Positions 1-9,880 are shown, numbered from the stretch's first letter. The stretch: 64,000 nucleotides of DNA from Bryobacteraceae bacterium (GCA_026129905.1 JAHCHE010000028.1:1-64000), one strand, 5' to 3'. Numbers and translations: made by a program. Notes: a model not told the origin generated them from the letters alone.

Positions 1-166
1 CATCGCATGTCGGGGGCTAAAAACGTTTGGCGGGGGAGGGAGGATGGGGAGGTAAGTTATGTGGATGGAGTGGGTTGGGAATATTGTGTTTGGGTGTGAA
101 TCGTTCACCGCAGGATGCCGCCTGTGCCGCAGATTCGGCTCACGCCACTCCAAGACATCTCCCCCC

Positions 167-538
167 TGAAATCGACGTCAATTCGGGCCGGATTATCCTT
201 GACACCGCCCTTGCGTTGGGCCTGTTATTGATCGGATCTATTTCTCCTAGTACCTGTTGAGAGAATCACCGACAGCACCGGCCGTACAGCCCAAATCACC
301 CTGGTTGGCTCGTCGTCGCCGGATCCCGCTGGCAATATAAAGGCACCGGCTCCGGCACTTACAAGTTCCTGCTAACGGTAATCGATGGATGGCGGGACTG
401 ACCATTGGAGGCGGCAGCATCGTCATCCACCAATGATGAGCAAGCATGCTGGACCGGGGCATCCTGAGTACGGGTGAACAGGCAAAAGGAGTTCGCATAT
501 GCGACACCGGCGGCAGCATTGTCACTCATAAGGAGTAG
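167..538 (+). pseudogene. Decayed C-terminal remnant of an Ig-like/PKD-type repeat protein
   Basis: No intact frame spans this stretch, but short translated pieces in shifting frames resemble the end of a secreted domain that typically finishes in GGGSIVIHK. The pieces are EIDVNSGR near 170, YKGTGSGTYKFLLTVIDG near 336-389, GGGSIVIHQ followed by a stop at 407-436, and a second ending TGGSIVTHKE plus stop at about 506-538. The order matches the domain, but stops and frameshifts separate the pieces. The first 166 bases of the window hold nothing I can recognise. The identification is from remembered domain patterns and is tentative. Confidence 0.4.
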
Positions 539-587
539 CTCCGGCGAATTCGGGCCGGTCGGCCTGCTGGGAGACGCCCGCCGCTGA

Positions 588-1391
588 TCAGGGCTGTTGC
601 GCGGCTTGAAAGGCGGCGACGTTCTTCTCCAGGTGCGCGACGGAGCCCGTGCCCATCAGGAGAACGCCGGAAAACGGCCGCTGAAGAATGAACCCGAAGG
701 CGTGCCGGGCCGCATCGGGCGCTCGGTCGGGGCTTGTGAAAACGGCGCCCATCGCGAGGGGGCGGTTGACGATGAGCTTTCGTTCGGAGTCTGCGGCCAG
801 CTCGAATATGGGTTCGAGGTCGCGGTTGCGGACGCTGAACGGGAATTGGAGGTAGGAGAACACGGGGTTGGCGCATGCGGCGCGGGCGGCGTCGAGGTCC
901 TTCACGCTCGCGCCGAACGACTGGAAGCCGCGCGAGCGGGCGTACGCGAGCGCCCTCAGGACGTCCGGAGCTTCGAGTACCCGCGCGGTGGCTTTGTGGA
1001 TCTGAAGGAGATGCGCCGCCGGAAGCCGCGCCAGGCTGCGGTCGATGCTCGCGCACAGGGCGTCGTAGGAGTGGTCCGCGCGCGGCGCCTGGTCTTGCTC
1101 GATCCAGTCCTCGCCGCACTTGGTTGCGATCGTCAGCGGGGCCAGCCGCTCGGGCGGCAAGCCACGCAGAAACCGGCCGAGCTTCTGCTCGCTCGACGCG
1201 TAAGAGGGCGCCGTATCGAAAAAGCCGATTCCGAGCGCGACGGCGGCTCCCAGCAGGCGAACCGCTTCGTCGTCTCCGAGCGGCGTCTCGCGGGTGGCCC
1301 ATTTCCGGCCGAGCGAGATCAAGCCCAGGCCAAGTTCGACGTGGCGCGGGGCGGCGGGGTCCATGCGCTGGCGCTCTTCCAGAACGCACAA
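588..1391 (-). CDS. Aldo/keto reductase family protein
   Basis: A protein of 267 residues with the aldo/keto reductase TIM-barrel pattern. The expected catalytic set is visible: Asp and Tyr in FFDTAPSYASSEQKLG (about residues 56-71), Lys in TIATKCG, and His in LLQIHKA. It probably reduces a carbonyl compound with NAD(P)H in the cytoplasm; the substrate is unknown. The start is taken at 1391. An internal ATG at 1364 (MDPAAPRHV) is an equally reasonable start and would remove nine residues. It lies 72 bases downstream of the asparagine synthetase gene on the same strand and may be co-transcribed with it. Confidence 0.85.
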   Translation of the reverse strand: MCVLEERQRMDPAAPRHVELGLGLISLGRKWATRETPLGDDEAVRLLGAAVALGIGFFDTAPSYASSEQKLGRFLRGLPPERLAPLTIATKCGEDWIEQDQAPRADHSYDALCASIDRSLARLPAAHLLQIHKATARVLEAPDVLRALAYARSRGFQSFGASVKDLDAARAACANPVFSYLQFPFSVRNRDLEPIFELAADSERKLIVNRPLAMGAVFTSPDRAPDAARHAFGFILQRPFSGVLLMGTGSVAHLEKNVAAFQAAQQP

Positions 1392-1463
1392 TGCTATCAG
1401 ACTTCCGGCGAGTTGCGGACGCCGGCGCCGGCGCGCCGGAAGAGAGAACTGCTTGTTACGGGA

Positions 1464-3431
1464 TTAGTTCCCGAATCCCGAGCGGAACGCCGTTGCCGCC
1501 GCGCCGACAGATGCCGTTGGGGTGGGTTGCTCGACCGTCCCGCCGTCGTCGATGAATCGGCGAAGCCAAAGTTCGGTGCAGAGCCAGCGGAAAATCACCA
1601 TAGCCTCCGAACCCCTGGTTCGCCGATGACGAGCGAGGACCTTCTCGATCTTTTGTCTGTCGAAGATGCCGCGCTCCAGGCAACGGCGGGACAGAAGCAG
1701 GGGACGGATCGATGAGTCCATGGAATCGGAAATCCAGCGCGAGGTAGGAGTCGTGAATCCCACCTTATCCCGCCGGTTCAGAATCTCTTCCGGCAGGACA
1801 TCGCCCAGGGCCGCCCGCAGTATCCCTTTCGACACTAAGCCCTGCAGCTTGTGTCCCTGCTCGAGTCGAGAAACGAATTCCACCAGCCGGTAATCGAGGA
1901 ATGGAAGCCGGGACTCGACAGACGCCGCCATGCTCAGGCTGTCACCGAACTTGAGCAACTGCGGCAGGATACCCGTCGCGTGGTCGAAGTGAAGAAGATG
2001 GTTCAACCGGCCGTGGAAATGCCGTGGGAAATCCGGATACCGCCTGCCGCACGCTTCGCGAAGAAATTCCTTGGTGAAGCACGTGTTTGCGTCCCACACC
2101 AATCGCAGGCGCCTCGCCGGCAGAAAACCTGGAGCGAGTTCCCGGAAGAAGCCCTCGCAGGTCCGGCGCGGATACCGCCGATACGCTTGCCTCAGCTCTT
2201 GCAGGAGGCCGCCCAGCCGGCCCTCCCTATGGTTTGCCCGGGCGCGGAATTCATCCAGGAAATACGGCGGGAAGTACCTCGAGACGTACCCGCCGAGCAA
2301 CTCGTCTGCCCCCTGCCCTTCGAGAATCACTCTCACGTCACGGCCCGCCACCTGCATCAGCCGGGCGCGCGGCATAATCTGCGTGTCCGCCGCCGGATAG
2401 TCGAGCATCCAAATCGCGTCCGAGACCTCGGCGACGAAATCCCGTGGCTCGTACTCAACCAACGTCAGATCGCATTCGTACCGCTCCGCCGCCAGCTTGG
2501 CCCATTTCGATTCATCGAACGGCTCGCCCGGAAAAGTGACCGAATAGGCGCGCAATTCTCCTGAATCCTGAAATTTTCGGGCCAAGGCGAGAGTCGAGGT
2601 CGAGTCCAACCCGCCGCTGAGGGCGATGCCCACCGGCACGTCGCTTCTCAGACGCAGGCGCACAGCGTCCTCGAGAAGTTCGCGGAACGCGCCCACCGGA
2701 TCGGCGGCCGGCGCTTCCCCGTGCGGATAGTCCCAATAGCGCGCGATCTCCGTCTTGGACCTGCTGACCACGAGGTTGTGGGCCGGCTCCAGGCGCCTGA
2801 TCCCTTCAAAGCACGTTTCGCTCGTCCGGTTCGCGCAGCCATCGATGAGATAGTCGCTGAGGACTCCGTAGTCCGGCCGCGGCCGCCCGGGGACAGCGAG
2901 GAGAAGCGCCTTCACCTCCGAGGCAAACGCGAAGATCGCCTCGTCGAGGAAATAGTAAAAGGGTTTGATGCCGAAGCGGTCGCGGGAGCAGAACAATTCC
3001 TGTCTGCGCTCATCCCACAGCGCAAAGGCCCACATGCCGTTGAATCGGTTTACGCAGTCACGCCCCCACTCCTCATAGGCGTGGAGAATCACTTCGGTGT
3101 CGGTGTGGGAGGCGAACACGTGATGGGCGGCCAGTTCCCGGCGCAACTCCAGATAGTTGAAGATTTCGCCATTGAAAACCAGAACAATATCCCCGGTCTC
3201 ATTCCGCATCGGCTGACGGCCGCTGGGAGAAAGGTCGAGAATGGAAAGCCTGCGATTGGCGAGGAGGACATCCGGGAGCTGCGCGCCGCGCCCTGCGGCC
3301 CTGCTGTTCAAATGAGCATAGCCGAAGTCGTCAGGCCCTCGATGGCGGAGGCGACCGGCCATGCCGGCGAGCCGGGCGGGATCCTCCCCATCCGGTTCAC
3401 GCCTCCGGAAAATGCCCGCAATGCCGCACAT
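1464..3431 (-). CDS. asnB: Asparagine synthase (glutamine-hydrolysing)
   Basis: A class II glutamine amidotransferase fused to an ATP-pyrophosphatase domain, 655 residues, normal for the AsnB family. The N-terminus begins MCGIAGIF, so Cys2 becomes the N-terminal nucleophile of the glutaminase domain (residues 1-200). The synthetase domain carries the PP-loop SGGLDSTS near residue 270. The family transfers amide nitrogen from glutamine to aspartate. In Acidobacteria several AsnB paralogues occur and some act in capsule or secondary metabolism, so the acceptor is not certain. The long C-terminal extension past residue 610 is low complexity. The upstream 346-base gap contains a possible promoter. 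Confidence 0.88.
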   Translation of the reverse strand: MCGIAGIFRRREPDGEDPARLAGMAGRLRHRGPDDFGYAHLNSRAAGRGAQLPDVLLANRRLSILDLSPSGRQPMRNETGDIVLVFNGEIFNYLELRRELAAHHVFASHTDTEVILHAYEEWGRDCVNRFNGMWAFALWDERRQELFCSRDRFGIKPFYYFLDEAIFAFASEVKALLLAVPGRPRPDYGVLSDYLIDGCANRTSETCFEGIRRLEPAHNLVVSRSKTEIARYWDYPHGEAPAADPVGAFRELLEDAVRLRLRSDVPVGIALSGGLDSTSTLALARKFQDSGELRAYSVTFPGEPFDESKWAKLAAERYECDLTLVEYEPRDFVAEVSDAIWMLDYPAADTQIMPRARLMQVAGRDVRVILEGQGADELLGGYVSRYFPPYFLDEFRARANHREGRLGGLLQELRQAYRRYPRRTCEGFFRELAPGFLPARRLRLVWDANTCFTKEFLREACGRRYPDFPRHFHGRLNHLLHFDHATGILPQLLKFGDSLSMAASVESRLPFLDYRLVEFVSRLEQGHKLQGLVSKGILRAALGDVLPEEILNRRDKVGFTTPTSRWISDSMDSSIRPLLLSRRCLERGIFDRQKIEKVLARHRRTRGSEAMVIFRWLCTELWLRRFIDDGGTVEQPTPTASVGAAATAFRSGFGN

Positions 3432-3777
3432 TTCGGGATCCTCTCAGGTAACGGACAATGCTTGTGGGGCACCGTCGAAAGTCAACAGGCTTTCATCCCT
3501 TTTGGTGGCCCCACGGGCCATGCTGACAGGTTGGCCGAAGGCAACGGGGCCGAGGACCGATCGGCCCGACGGTCGTTGTCAGCGGTCGCGCAGAATGACA
3601 TCGGCGTTGACTGACATTGTCAATTATTAGTCCGGACAGGAGACTGACGGCCAGGCCCTCGATCAATCGGTTCGTCATCCGCCACACTCAACCAGGCTAA
3701 TATAGCGCATTCCGAGGGGACCGCACTCCCTCCGCCTTCGCCGAGCGCCATCTTTTGTCAACGCCGCCGATGGAGAA
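3432..3777. other. 346-base intergenic region upstream of asnB
   Basis: No open frame with convincing coding character on either strand. It separates two minus-strand genes and must contain the asnB promoter. No strong hairpin terminator for the metallopeptidase gene was seen. Confidence 0.5.
3595..3623 (-). promoter_or_regulatory. Possible sigma-70-type promoter for asnB
   Basis: On the minus strand a perfect TTGACA (3618-3623) is followed after 17 bases by TGTCAT (3595-3600), four of six matches to TATAAT. This would leave about 160 bases of untranslated leader before asnB. Confidence 0.3.
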
Positions 3778-6777
3778 TCAACGAATCCGGATGCGGACCT
3801 CGTTCGACGCGACGCCGTTGATCGTCAGGGTGAGCGTGTGCAGTCCGCCCGGCGCGGTTTCAGGAACCTGCGCGTTCACCTGGTACAGCCCCGCCCATCC
3901 GGGCGCCAGACCGCTGAAATACAAGTTGGCGGGCGCGCCACCGATGGACACCTGGGGTGAGAACACCGTTGTGTACAAGCCTGCGGCGTTCACCTGGGTG
4001 GCGCCCAGTCCCGTCGCGTAGATCTCGAGCCATTCGCCCGGCGCCGCCGGATGTTCAGAGGTCGTCTGTCCGGTCCCTGCAACCGTGACCGCGCCGACGC
4101 CGGTGGCGGGAAGGACGAAGATGCCTGGCGAGACGAGGTCGATGTGCGCGCGGAGCGCCGCCGAGACGCCGCGGGTGGTGGTCACCAACAGGTCCGCGTC
4201 GCCCGCCGGCAGGTCTCCCGGGACCACAAAATTGATCTGCCCGTCGCTGACGTAGAGCAACTGGGCCGGGCGGTCCCCGATACGCAACGCAACGCCGCCG
4301 AGCCGTTCCGGCAGCGGCGGGACGGCCGTCGCGGTGGCGCCGGCGGAAAGATTGGCGCCGAACAAGGTCGCCAGGGCACCGGGGGACAAGCGAGGGTCGT
4401 ACGTGGCGGCGTTGACGACGGCGCCAGAGGAACGGGTGGCGGTCACCGTCGCCTGAACCCGCGGGGAAGTGTCGGGCAATGACGCGGTCAGCGCCTGGAC
4501 GCCGTCAGGACCGGGCGTCCAGGAGAGCCGGAACTCGCCGCTGGCGTCCGAGACGGGCGCCGCAGGCGTCACGCCGCCGCCGCCGGAAACGGCAATGGCG
4601 AGGGGCACTCCCGGATATGGCAGGTTGTTTACGTCGGAAACCCGGAGCACGACGGGACTGGCCAGCGGCGCTCCGGCGCTGCCGATCTGGGCGTCGCCGG
4701 AGACGACCGTCAACCGCAGGGCGGAGCGGCTGCCAAGCACCTGGACGTTGGAGAACGCGCGTTCGAAATTCCCGCCGGCCACCTCGGCCGACAACTCGTC
4801 CACGCCTTCACGCACGCCGTCGATCCGAAACGTTGCACTCGCAGCCCCGGCAGGGATTGTCACCGAAGCCGGAACCGCGGCGTTGCCGCCCGCGGAGGCG
4901 AGCAGGACGGTGAGGTCCGTCTCCGCGGGGCGCTGGATGGAAACCGTGGCGGTGGCGCCGCTGCCGAGAACGATGCCGGAGGCGGGAAAGCTGGACAGGC
5001 GCAGCGAGCGGAGGAGCGCGGCGTCGGCCCAGGCGCGGTCGCCCGAGGCTCGATGGTAGAACGTTTCAAATTCTCGCTGGTAGCGATCCAATTGCTCCAG
5101 CGCACCGGCGGGCGGTTCGCTGCCGGCGGCGACGATGAGGATGAAGGCGAAGCGGAAGCGGCGCTGGGCGACGGTATGGTCGGGCGTGCGGCGGCCTTCG
5201 GCGGCGACGATTTCCTGAATGTCGATGTCGCGTCGATCGCCGTCGAACGAGACGCCCGCCTGCGGCATCCGGGAAGCATTACCGATCGTCGAGTTCGCCA
5301 CCAGGAAGGTGTCGGGGACTTCGGAGGCGGGACGGAATCCCATCAGGTACTGGTCGAGAGGCGCATAGCCCTGGACGGTGGCGGTGGTGACGAAGCGGCC
5401 GGCGCCGGTGGCGGCGGGGCAGGTTTCCGCCTGCCGGTCGCAGATGCGGTTGCCCTCAAGCAGCGAAGCCTCGGAATTGAAGGAGAAGTTCCAGTGGGCG
5501 GTTTGGCGACCCAGCATGGGGCGAGCGGCGGGGTTGCCGGGTTCGCGGATACTGGCGAAGGCCAGGAACAGGTGTCCCGCCTCATGGCCGAGTACGGTCA
5601 GGGGGGTGTCGCCGGCGGGCGCGCGGGAGCGGAGGACGCCGCTGGGGTCGAGCGGATACTGGGTGAGCGGCCCCATGTTCATGATGGCCTGCAGGCGGTA
5701 TTGCGAACCGTACAGATCGCCGATGTTGACCGGGTAATCGCCGTAGCCGGAACGGTTGTTGCGGAGCGTCACTTCGTAGGCCACGGCGCCGGGGGAGGCG
5801 GCGATGCCGAGCGCGTTGAAGATCACGAGGTAATCGTAAGCGTCGTCGTGGGTCTGGAAGAACTTCTGGCCGGTGAGCACAGTGTCCACTTCCTCGAGAT
5901 TGGTGAAGCGCTCGACGATCGCGCCGGAGAACGCGGCGTCGCTGCCCTCGGAGAACGAAACCACGGACGTCGAGCCCCGGAAGGCGCCCGGCGCGATGCC
6001 GACGATGGCGCTTTGGGTGGTGATCAACTGGTAGGCGAATTCGATGGCGCCGGTGGGGAAAAGGCGAACCTGGAAGGTCTGGACCGGCGCGAAGCCGAAG
6101 TCGGAAAACTCCGGAACGTCGACCCAGCTCACCACCACGCGGCCGGTTTCCAGCAGGAGGCGGACGCCGTGGGCGGATTGGGTCGGATCCAGGTCGCGGA
6201 AGAGGCCGGCTATGCGAGGCGGTCCGGAGGTGACGCGGCCGAGGGAACGCTCGGTGCTAAGCGAGTCGCCGGCGTTGAACGACAGGTTGCCATCCGAGTT
6301 GACGTAGACGGCGCCGTAGGAGGTTCCGAAGAAGGGGAATTGAAACGGCAGGTCGATGCGGCGGGAGTCGTCGTCGTCGAGGGCGGCGATGGGCGCGCCG
6401 CGGGCTGCGGCATCGGCGTCGTAACTCGCCCCCGTCGTCTGAAACCGGTAGAAGGATGCGCGAGCGTCGCCAGGAGTGAAGCGGACGGTGCGGCCATCGA
6501 TGTCGAACGCGTTGCGCCGGGAGACCACGCCGTCCACGTCATCGATGACGGCGATATCGCCGATGTCGCGCGCCGCCGCGGGGCGGGCCGCGGAAGCTTC
6601 GCTGAAGGGGCGGGTGCGGCCCTCGCGCAATCTGTTTCGCTGCGCCTTACGGTGGAGTTGAAGCTCCTCCTGGGCGCGATCGTGATGGGTACCGCAGACG
6701 CCGGTTTCGAGCCGGGCCTCGGCGGGCGGAATCGAGATCAAAATCGCGGCGGCGAGCGAAAAAACGCGCTGGAACAT
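3778..6777 (-). CDS. Secreted HEAGH metallopeptidase-like protein with TIGR03437 C-terminal domain
   Basis: A 999-residue exported protein with a signal peptide (about residues 1-21, ending PPAEA). Residues about 135-265 resemble a nidogen-like module (YVNSDGNLSFN, IAGLFRDLDP). Near residue 397 is TVLGHEAGHLF, the HExxH zinc-binding motif of metallopeptidases, with EASLLEGN some 35 residues later as a possible third ligand region. Residues about 590-780 form one or two Ig-like/bacterial beta-sandwich domains. The last roughly 215 residues (from VNAATYDPRLSPG) are the TIGR03437-type domain common in Solibacter relatives. It probably acts at the cell surface or outside; its substrate is unknown. 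Confidence 0.75.
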   Translation of the reverse strand: MFQRVFSLAAAILISIPPAEARLETGVCGTHHDRAQEELQLHRKAQRNRLREGRTRPFSEASAARPAAARDIGDIAVIDDVDGVVSRRNAFDIDGRTVRFTPGDARASFYRFQTTGASYDADAAARGAPIAALDDDDSRRIDLPFQFPFFGTSYGAVYVNSDGNLSFNAGDSLSTERSLGRVTSGPPRIAGLFRDLDPTQSAHGVRLLLETGRVVVSWVDVPEFSDFGFAPVQTFQVRLFPTGAIEFAYQLITTQSAIVGIAPGAFRGSTSVVSFSEGSDAAFSGAIVERFTNLEEVDTVLTGQKFFQTHDDAYDYLVIFNALGIAASPGAVAYEVTLRNNRSGYGDYPVNIGDLYGSQYRLQAIMNMGPLTQYPLDPSGVLRSRAPAGDTPLTVLGHEAGHLFLAFASIREPGNPAARPMLGRQTAHWNFSFNSEASLLEGNRICDRQAETCPAATGAGRFVTTATVQGYAPLDQYLMGFRPASEVPDTFLVANSTIGNASRMPQAGVSFDGDRRDIDIQEIVAAEGRRTPDHTVAQRRFRFAFILIVAAGSEPPAGALEQLDRYQREFETFYHRASGDRAWADAALLRSLRLSSFPASGIVLGSGATATVSIQRPAETDLTVLLASAGGNAAVPASVTIPAGAASATFRIDGVREGVDELSAEVAGGNFERAFSNVQVLGSRSALRLTVVSGDAQIGSAGAPLASPVVLRVSDVNNLPYPGVPLAIAVSGGGGVTPAAPVSDASGEFRLSWTPGPDGVQALTASLPDTSPRVQATVTATRSSGAVVNAATYDPRLSPGALATLFGANLSAGATATAVPPLPERLGGVALRIGDRPAQLLYVSDGQINFVVPGDLPAGDADLLVTTTRGVSAALRAHIDLVSPGIFVLPATGVGAVTVAGTGQTTSEHPAAPGEWLEIYATGLGATQVNAAGLYTTVFSPQVSIGGAPANLYFSGLAPGWAGLYQVNAQVPETAPGGLHTLTLTINGVASNEVRIRIR

Positions 6778-6960
6778 CCTGTGGAATATTGTAAGATACA
6801 GGTCCTGAAATACGCTTTCGGAAAAAACCTGCCGGCAGAGAGCGTCGTGGGCTCCGTGTGCGCAGGGATAGGATATAAATGCCGGTTGCGCTCGCCGGTC
6901 GCGAGGCGGGGCTCATTGGCTCATAATGAGAGGGTTCGAACTAGGACTAGGGAGGGGCGC

Positions 6961-7749
6961 ATGAGACTCATGGTTATGGGCGCCGTTCTCGGGCTCGGCC
7001 TGACTTTGCCGGCCCGGGGGGACGTCACGCTGAAGCAGACGACCGGCGGCAAGGGGATGGGCTTCTCGGGGACCACCAGCGGGGTCGCGTACGTTAAGGG
7101 CAACAAGATGCGGTCCGACGCCGTGATGAGGGATAGGACGCAGACGACGATCTTCGACGTCGACGCCCAAAGGATGTACGTCTTCGACTCCAAGAAGAAG
7201 GAAGCCGACGTTTGGGACATGGCGACCTTCGGCGCGGAACTCTCGAAAGCGGTCGACGGTTCGAACGCGAAAGCGTCGGTGAAGCCGAACGGGCAGACCA
7301 AACAGATCGGCGCGAACTCAGCCGAAGGCTACGACGTGGAGATTTCGATGGATTCGGCCATGGGCGGCACCAAGGACATGGGCATGACCGTGACGCTGTC
7401 GGGCCCGATCTGGGTGGTCAAGAACGCGCCGGGAACGGAAGATTACGCCGGATTTTACAAAGCGGCGGCTGAGAAGGGGTGGATCTTCTCCGACCCGCGC
7501 GGTGCGAAAGCGCAGCCCGGCCAGGCGAAGGCGATGGCCGAAATGTACCGGCAGTTGGCAGACACCGGCGGCATTCCATACGAAATCGACGTGCAGATCA
7601 AGATGGGCGGAAGCGGCCCCATGGCGGGGATCCTGTCGAGGCTCGGCAATGTGACCATGACGACGACGGTCGATTCCGTGGAAGTTGCGCCGCTGGACGA
7701 CGACCTGTTTGCGCCGCCGGCGGGTTACAAGTTGAATCCGAAGAAGTGA
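6961..7749 (+). CDS. Secreted DUF4412-like protein
   Basis: A 262-residue protein starting at the ATG at 6961, preceded by a strong GGGAGGGG ribosome binding site. The reading frame is open far upstream, but that part is antisense to the metallopeptidase gene and is not coding. The N-terminus is a signal peptide (MRLMVMGAVLGLGLTLPARG). The rest alternates beta strands in the manner of lipoprotein-localisation-like DUF4412 proteins (GVAYVKGNKMRSD, TTIFDVDAQRMYVFDSKKK). Function unknown; probably periplasmic. Confidence 0.7.
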   Translation: MRLMVMGAVLGLGLTLPARGDVTLKQTTGGKGMGFSGTTSGVAYVKGNKMRSDAVMRDRTQTTIFDVDAQRMYVFDSKKKEADVWDMATFGAELSKAVDGSNAKASVKPNGQTKQIGANSAEGYDVEISMDSAMGGTKDMGMTVTLSGPIWVVKNAPGTEDYAGFYKAAAEKGWIFSDPRGAKAQPGQAKAMAEMYRQLADTGGIPYEIDVQIKMGGSGPMAGILSRLGNVTMTTTVDSVEVAPLDDDLFAPPAGYKLNPKK

Positions 7750-7915
7750 AGGGCGCCCCGCGTCAGGCGGGGAGGCGAGGGCCGCCGAGGTCAGAGGGCG
7801 ACCAAGCGGAGTTCGGGATCGATCCGGCGGAGGTCCTCGGGGTCGCTGGTCACGACTGCCTGTCCGGTTCTGCGGGCGCAACGGCGCGTCCCAGACGGCG
7901 CAGGCATATTCCCGG

Positions 7916-8896
7916 CTAATAGTAGATCGATTCGAGTTTTTCGCGGATGTATTGGCGGCAGCGGGTGAAGCTGTGCTTTGGGCTGACCGGGGCGTAGTGA
8001 TGGTCGACGACGATCCAGCCTTTGTAGTGGTTGCGCTTGAGGACGCGGTGGAGGGCGGGGAAATCGAGCACACCGTCGCCGAGGTCCTTGTTCGACAGCA
8101 TGAAGGTCGCGTTGTGCGTGCCGGCTTTCTCCACCGCGCCGTTGGGGACGCGGAGGTCCTCGGCGGCAAAAGTATACTTCACGTCGACGTAATCCATCGT
8201 GATCAGGCGGTGGCCGTGCTTCTCGAACAGGCCGACGACGTCGCAGCCGCCGATGTAGAGGTGGATAGTGTCCGGCGCCCAGCCGAACCGCTTTGGGTCC
8301 GTCTGGTCGAGGAGCATTTCGACCTCGTCCTGGCTTTCGACAAGCTGCCCCTGCGAGTGGTTGTGCAAGCCGGCGCGGATGCCGTATCCGGCGCAGAGAT
8401 CGCCCAACCGGTTGTAGAACTCGCAGGCGCGCCGGAGATGCTCGCGGACGAGCACCTTGTTGACGCGGCCCGGGGAGAAGACCACCAATTCGGTGGCGCC
8501 GAAATGCTGGAGGAACTGGCACGCCCGGTGCGCCGATTGCTCGATTTGCGCGTGCTGGGCCGGGTCGTTGGCCTGCCCGCCGAAGGAAATCGTGGCGATG
8601 CGGAGGCCTCGCTTATCCAGCTCCTTTTCCAGGACCGGGACCGGCATGTTGTACTTGTCGAGCGAGGCCGGCCAGCCGGTGAGGCGAAAGCCGTCGAAGC
8701 CGGTGTCCTTGATGACGTCGAGCATGTCAGTGAAGCGCGCGGAGCCGTCGTCGCGCCACTGGGTGGAGGTCCAGAGAAACATGCTGACGGCCCAACGGAG
8801 ATTCCGGTCGTCCTTCGTCTGGGCGGCCAAGCGGCCGCGTAGAGCAGCGAGGGAGGCGGCGGCGGTGGTCAGAAATCGGCGTCGGCGCATGGACAT
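7916..8896 (-). CDS. Tat-exported sugar phosphate isomerase/epimerase (AP endonuclease 2-like TIM barrel)
   Basis: A 326-residue protein starting MSMRRRRFLTTAAASLAAL, a twin-arginine leader. The remainder follows the xylose isomerase-like TIM-barrel family: GFDGFRLTGW, GIRAGLHNHSQGQ, GWAPDTIHLYIGG and LITMDYVDVKY supply the conserved His, Glu and Asp residues that bind a divalent metal. Such proteins isomerise or epimerise sugars or related polyols; the substrate is unknown. Export to the periplasm is inferred from the leader. It is transcribed divergently from the HAD operon. Confidence 0.75.
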   Translation of the reverse strand: MSMRRRRFLTTAAASLAALRGRLAAQTKDDRNLRWAVSMFLWTSTQWRDDGSARFTDMLDVIKDTGFDGFRLTGWPASLDKYNMPVPVLEKELDKRGLRIATISFGGQANDPAQHAQIEQSAHRACQFLQHFGATELVVFSPGRVNKVLVREHLRRACEFYNRLGDLCAGYGIRAGLHNHSQGQLVESQDEVEMLLDQTDPKRFGWAPDTIHLYIGGCDVVGLFEKHGHRLITMDYVDVKYTFAAEDLRVPNGAVEKAGTHNATFMLSNKDLGDGVLDFPALHRVLKRNHYKGWIVVDHHYAPVSPKHSFTRCRQYIREKLESIYY

Positions 8897-9070
8897 CCGG
8901 TCCTCATGACGTAGGAATCATCATACAACCGGCGGGGCAGGATGCGTCCACTTGTTGTTAGCCCTTTGTTAGCCCCGAAGGGCCGGGCGGATGGAACGAT
9001 CCGCTAAGATGGGACGGATGCAGACAACGAGATCTCGCGACGCCGCGGGTGCGGGACGGCGGGTGGGGGG

Positions 9071-9880
9071 ATGACGATCGAACGGCTGCGGCCGGGGGCT
9101 TCGGCGCGGCGGGCGCGGGTAGTTCTTTTCGATTTCGACGGCACGCTGTCGTTGATCCGGTCGGGATGGGTGGAGGTGATGACGCCGATGATGGTGGAAA
9201 CCCTCCTGGAATTGAAGACCGGAGAGTCCGAAAGCGAGTTGACGGCGATCGTCCAAGAGTATATCGGGCGGCTGACCGGGAAGCAGACGATGTACCAGAT
9301 GATCGCGCTGGCGGAGGAGGTGGGCAAGCGTGGTGGAACGCCGAAGGACCCGTTGGAATACAAGAAGCGGTATCTCGACTTGCTTTGGGAGCGCATTAAA
9401 GACCGGGTGGCGGAGCTGGAGCGGGGCGAGGCGCGGCCGGAGAAGTACCTGGTGCCGGGATCGATCGGGCTGCTGGAGGGGCTGAAAGAGCGGGGATTGA
9501 AGATGTATCTGGCGAGCGGCACGGATCAGTCGTACATGCGGCGGGAGGCCGAGCTGCTGGGGGTGACGGGGTACTTCGAGGGCGGGGTGTACGGGGCGCT
9601 GGACGATTACAAGAGCTTCTCGAAGGCGATTCTGATCCAGCGGATCATCTCGTCGGCGGAGGCCAAAGGGGAAGAGTTGCTGGGCTTCGGCGACGGGTAC
9701 GTGGAGATCGAGAACGTGAAGCAGGTGGGCGGCGTGGCGGTGGGCGTGGCCACGGACGAGCCGGATTGCGCCAAGGTGAACGAATGGAAACGAAGCCGGC
9801 TGGCGGGCGTCGGAGCGGACATGATCGTCCCGAATTTTCAGGCGTACCGGGAACTGATCGAGACGCTGTTTTCCGAGTGA
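9071..9880 (+). CDS. HAD-superfamily hydrolase (phosphatase), first gene of sugar-phosphate operon
   Basis: A 269-residue haloacid dehalogenase-type phosphatase. Motif I is LFDFDGTLS (about residues 18-26), motif II is LASGTDQS (about residue 150), and motif III/IV is LGFGDGYVEIENVK (about residue 203). The helical cap lies between motifs I and II. The family dephosphorylates small phosphorylated metabolites. It overlaps the next gene by four bases (GTGA), so the two are translationally coupled and probably serve one pathway. Confidence 0.8.
   Translation: MTIERLRPGASARRARVVLFDFDGTLSLIRSGWVEVMTPMMVETLLELKTGESESELTAIVQEYIGRLTGKQTMYQMIALAEEVGKRGGTPKDPLEYKKRYLDLLWERIKDRVAELERGEARPEKYLVPGSIGLLEGLKERGLKMYLASGTDQSYMRREAELLGVTGYFEGGVYGALDDYKSFSKAILIQRIISSAEAKGEELLGFGDGYVEIENVKQVGGVAVGVATDEPDCAKVNEWKRSRLAGVGADMIVPNFQAYRELIETLFSE

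Noticed and set aside
5053-6960. Long plus-strand open frame antisense to the metallopeptidase gene
   Set aside because: It is a GC-rich shadow frame. The true gene starts at 6961 with a strong ribosome binding site and signal peptide.
8953-8975. Short direct repeat (TTGTTAGCCC and TTTGTTAGCCCC)
   Set aside because: Only about ten bases and two copies; no indication of an att site or operator.
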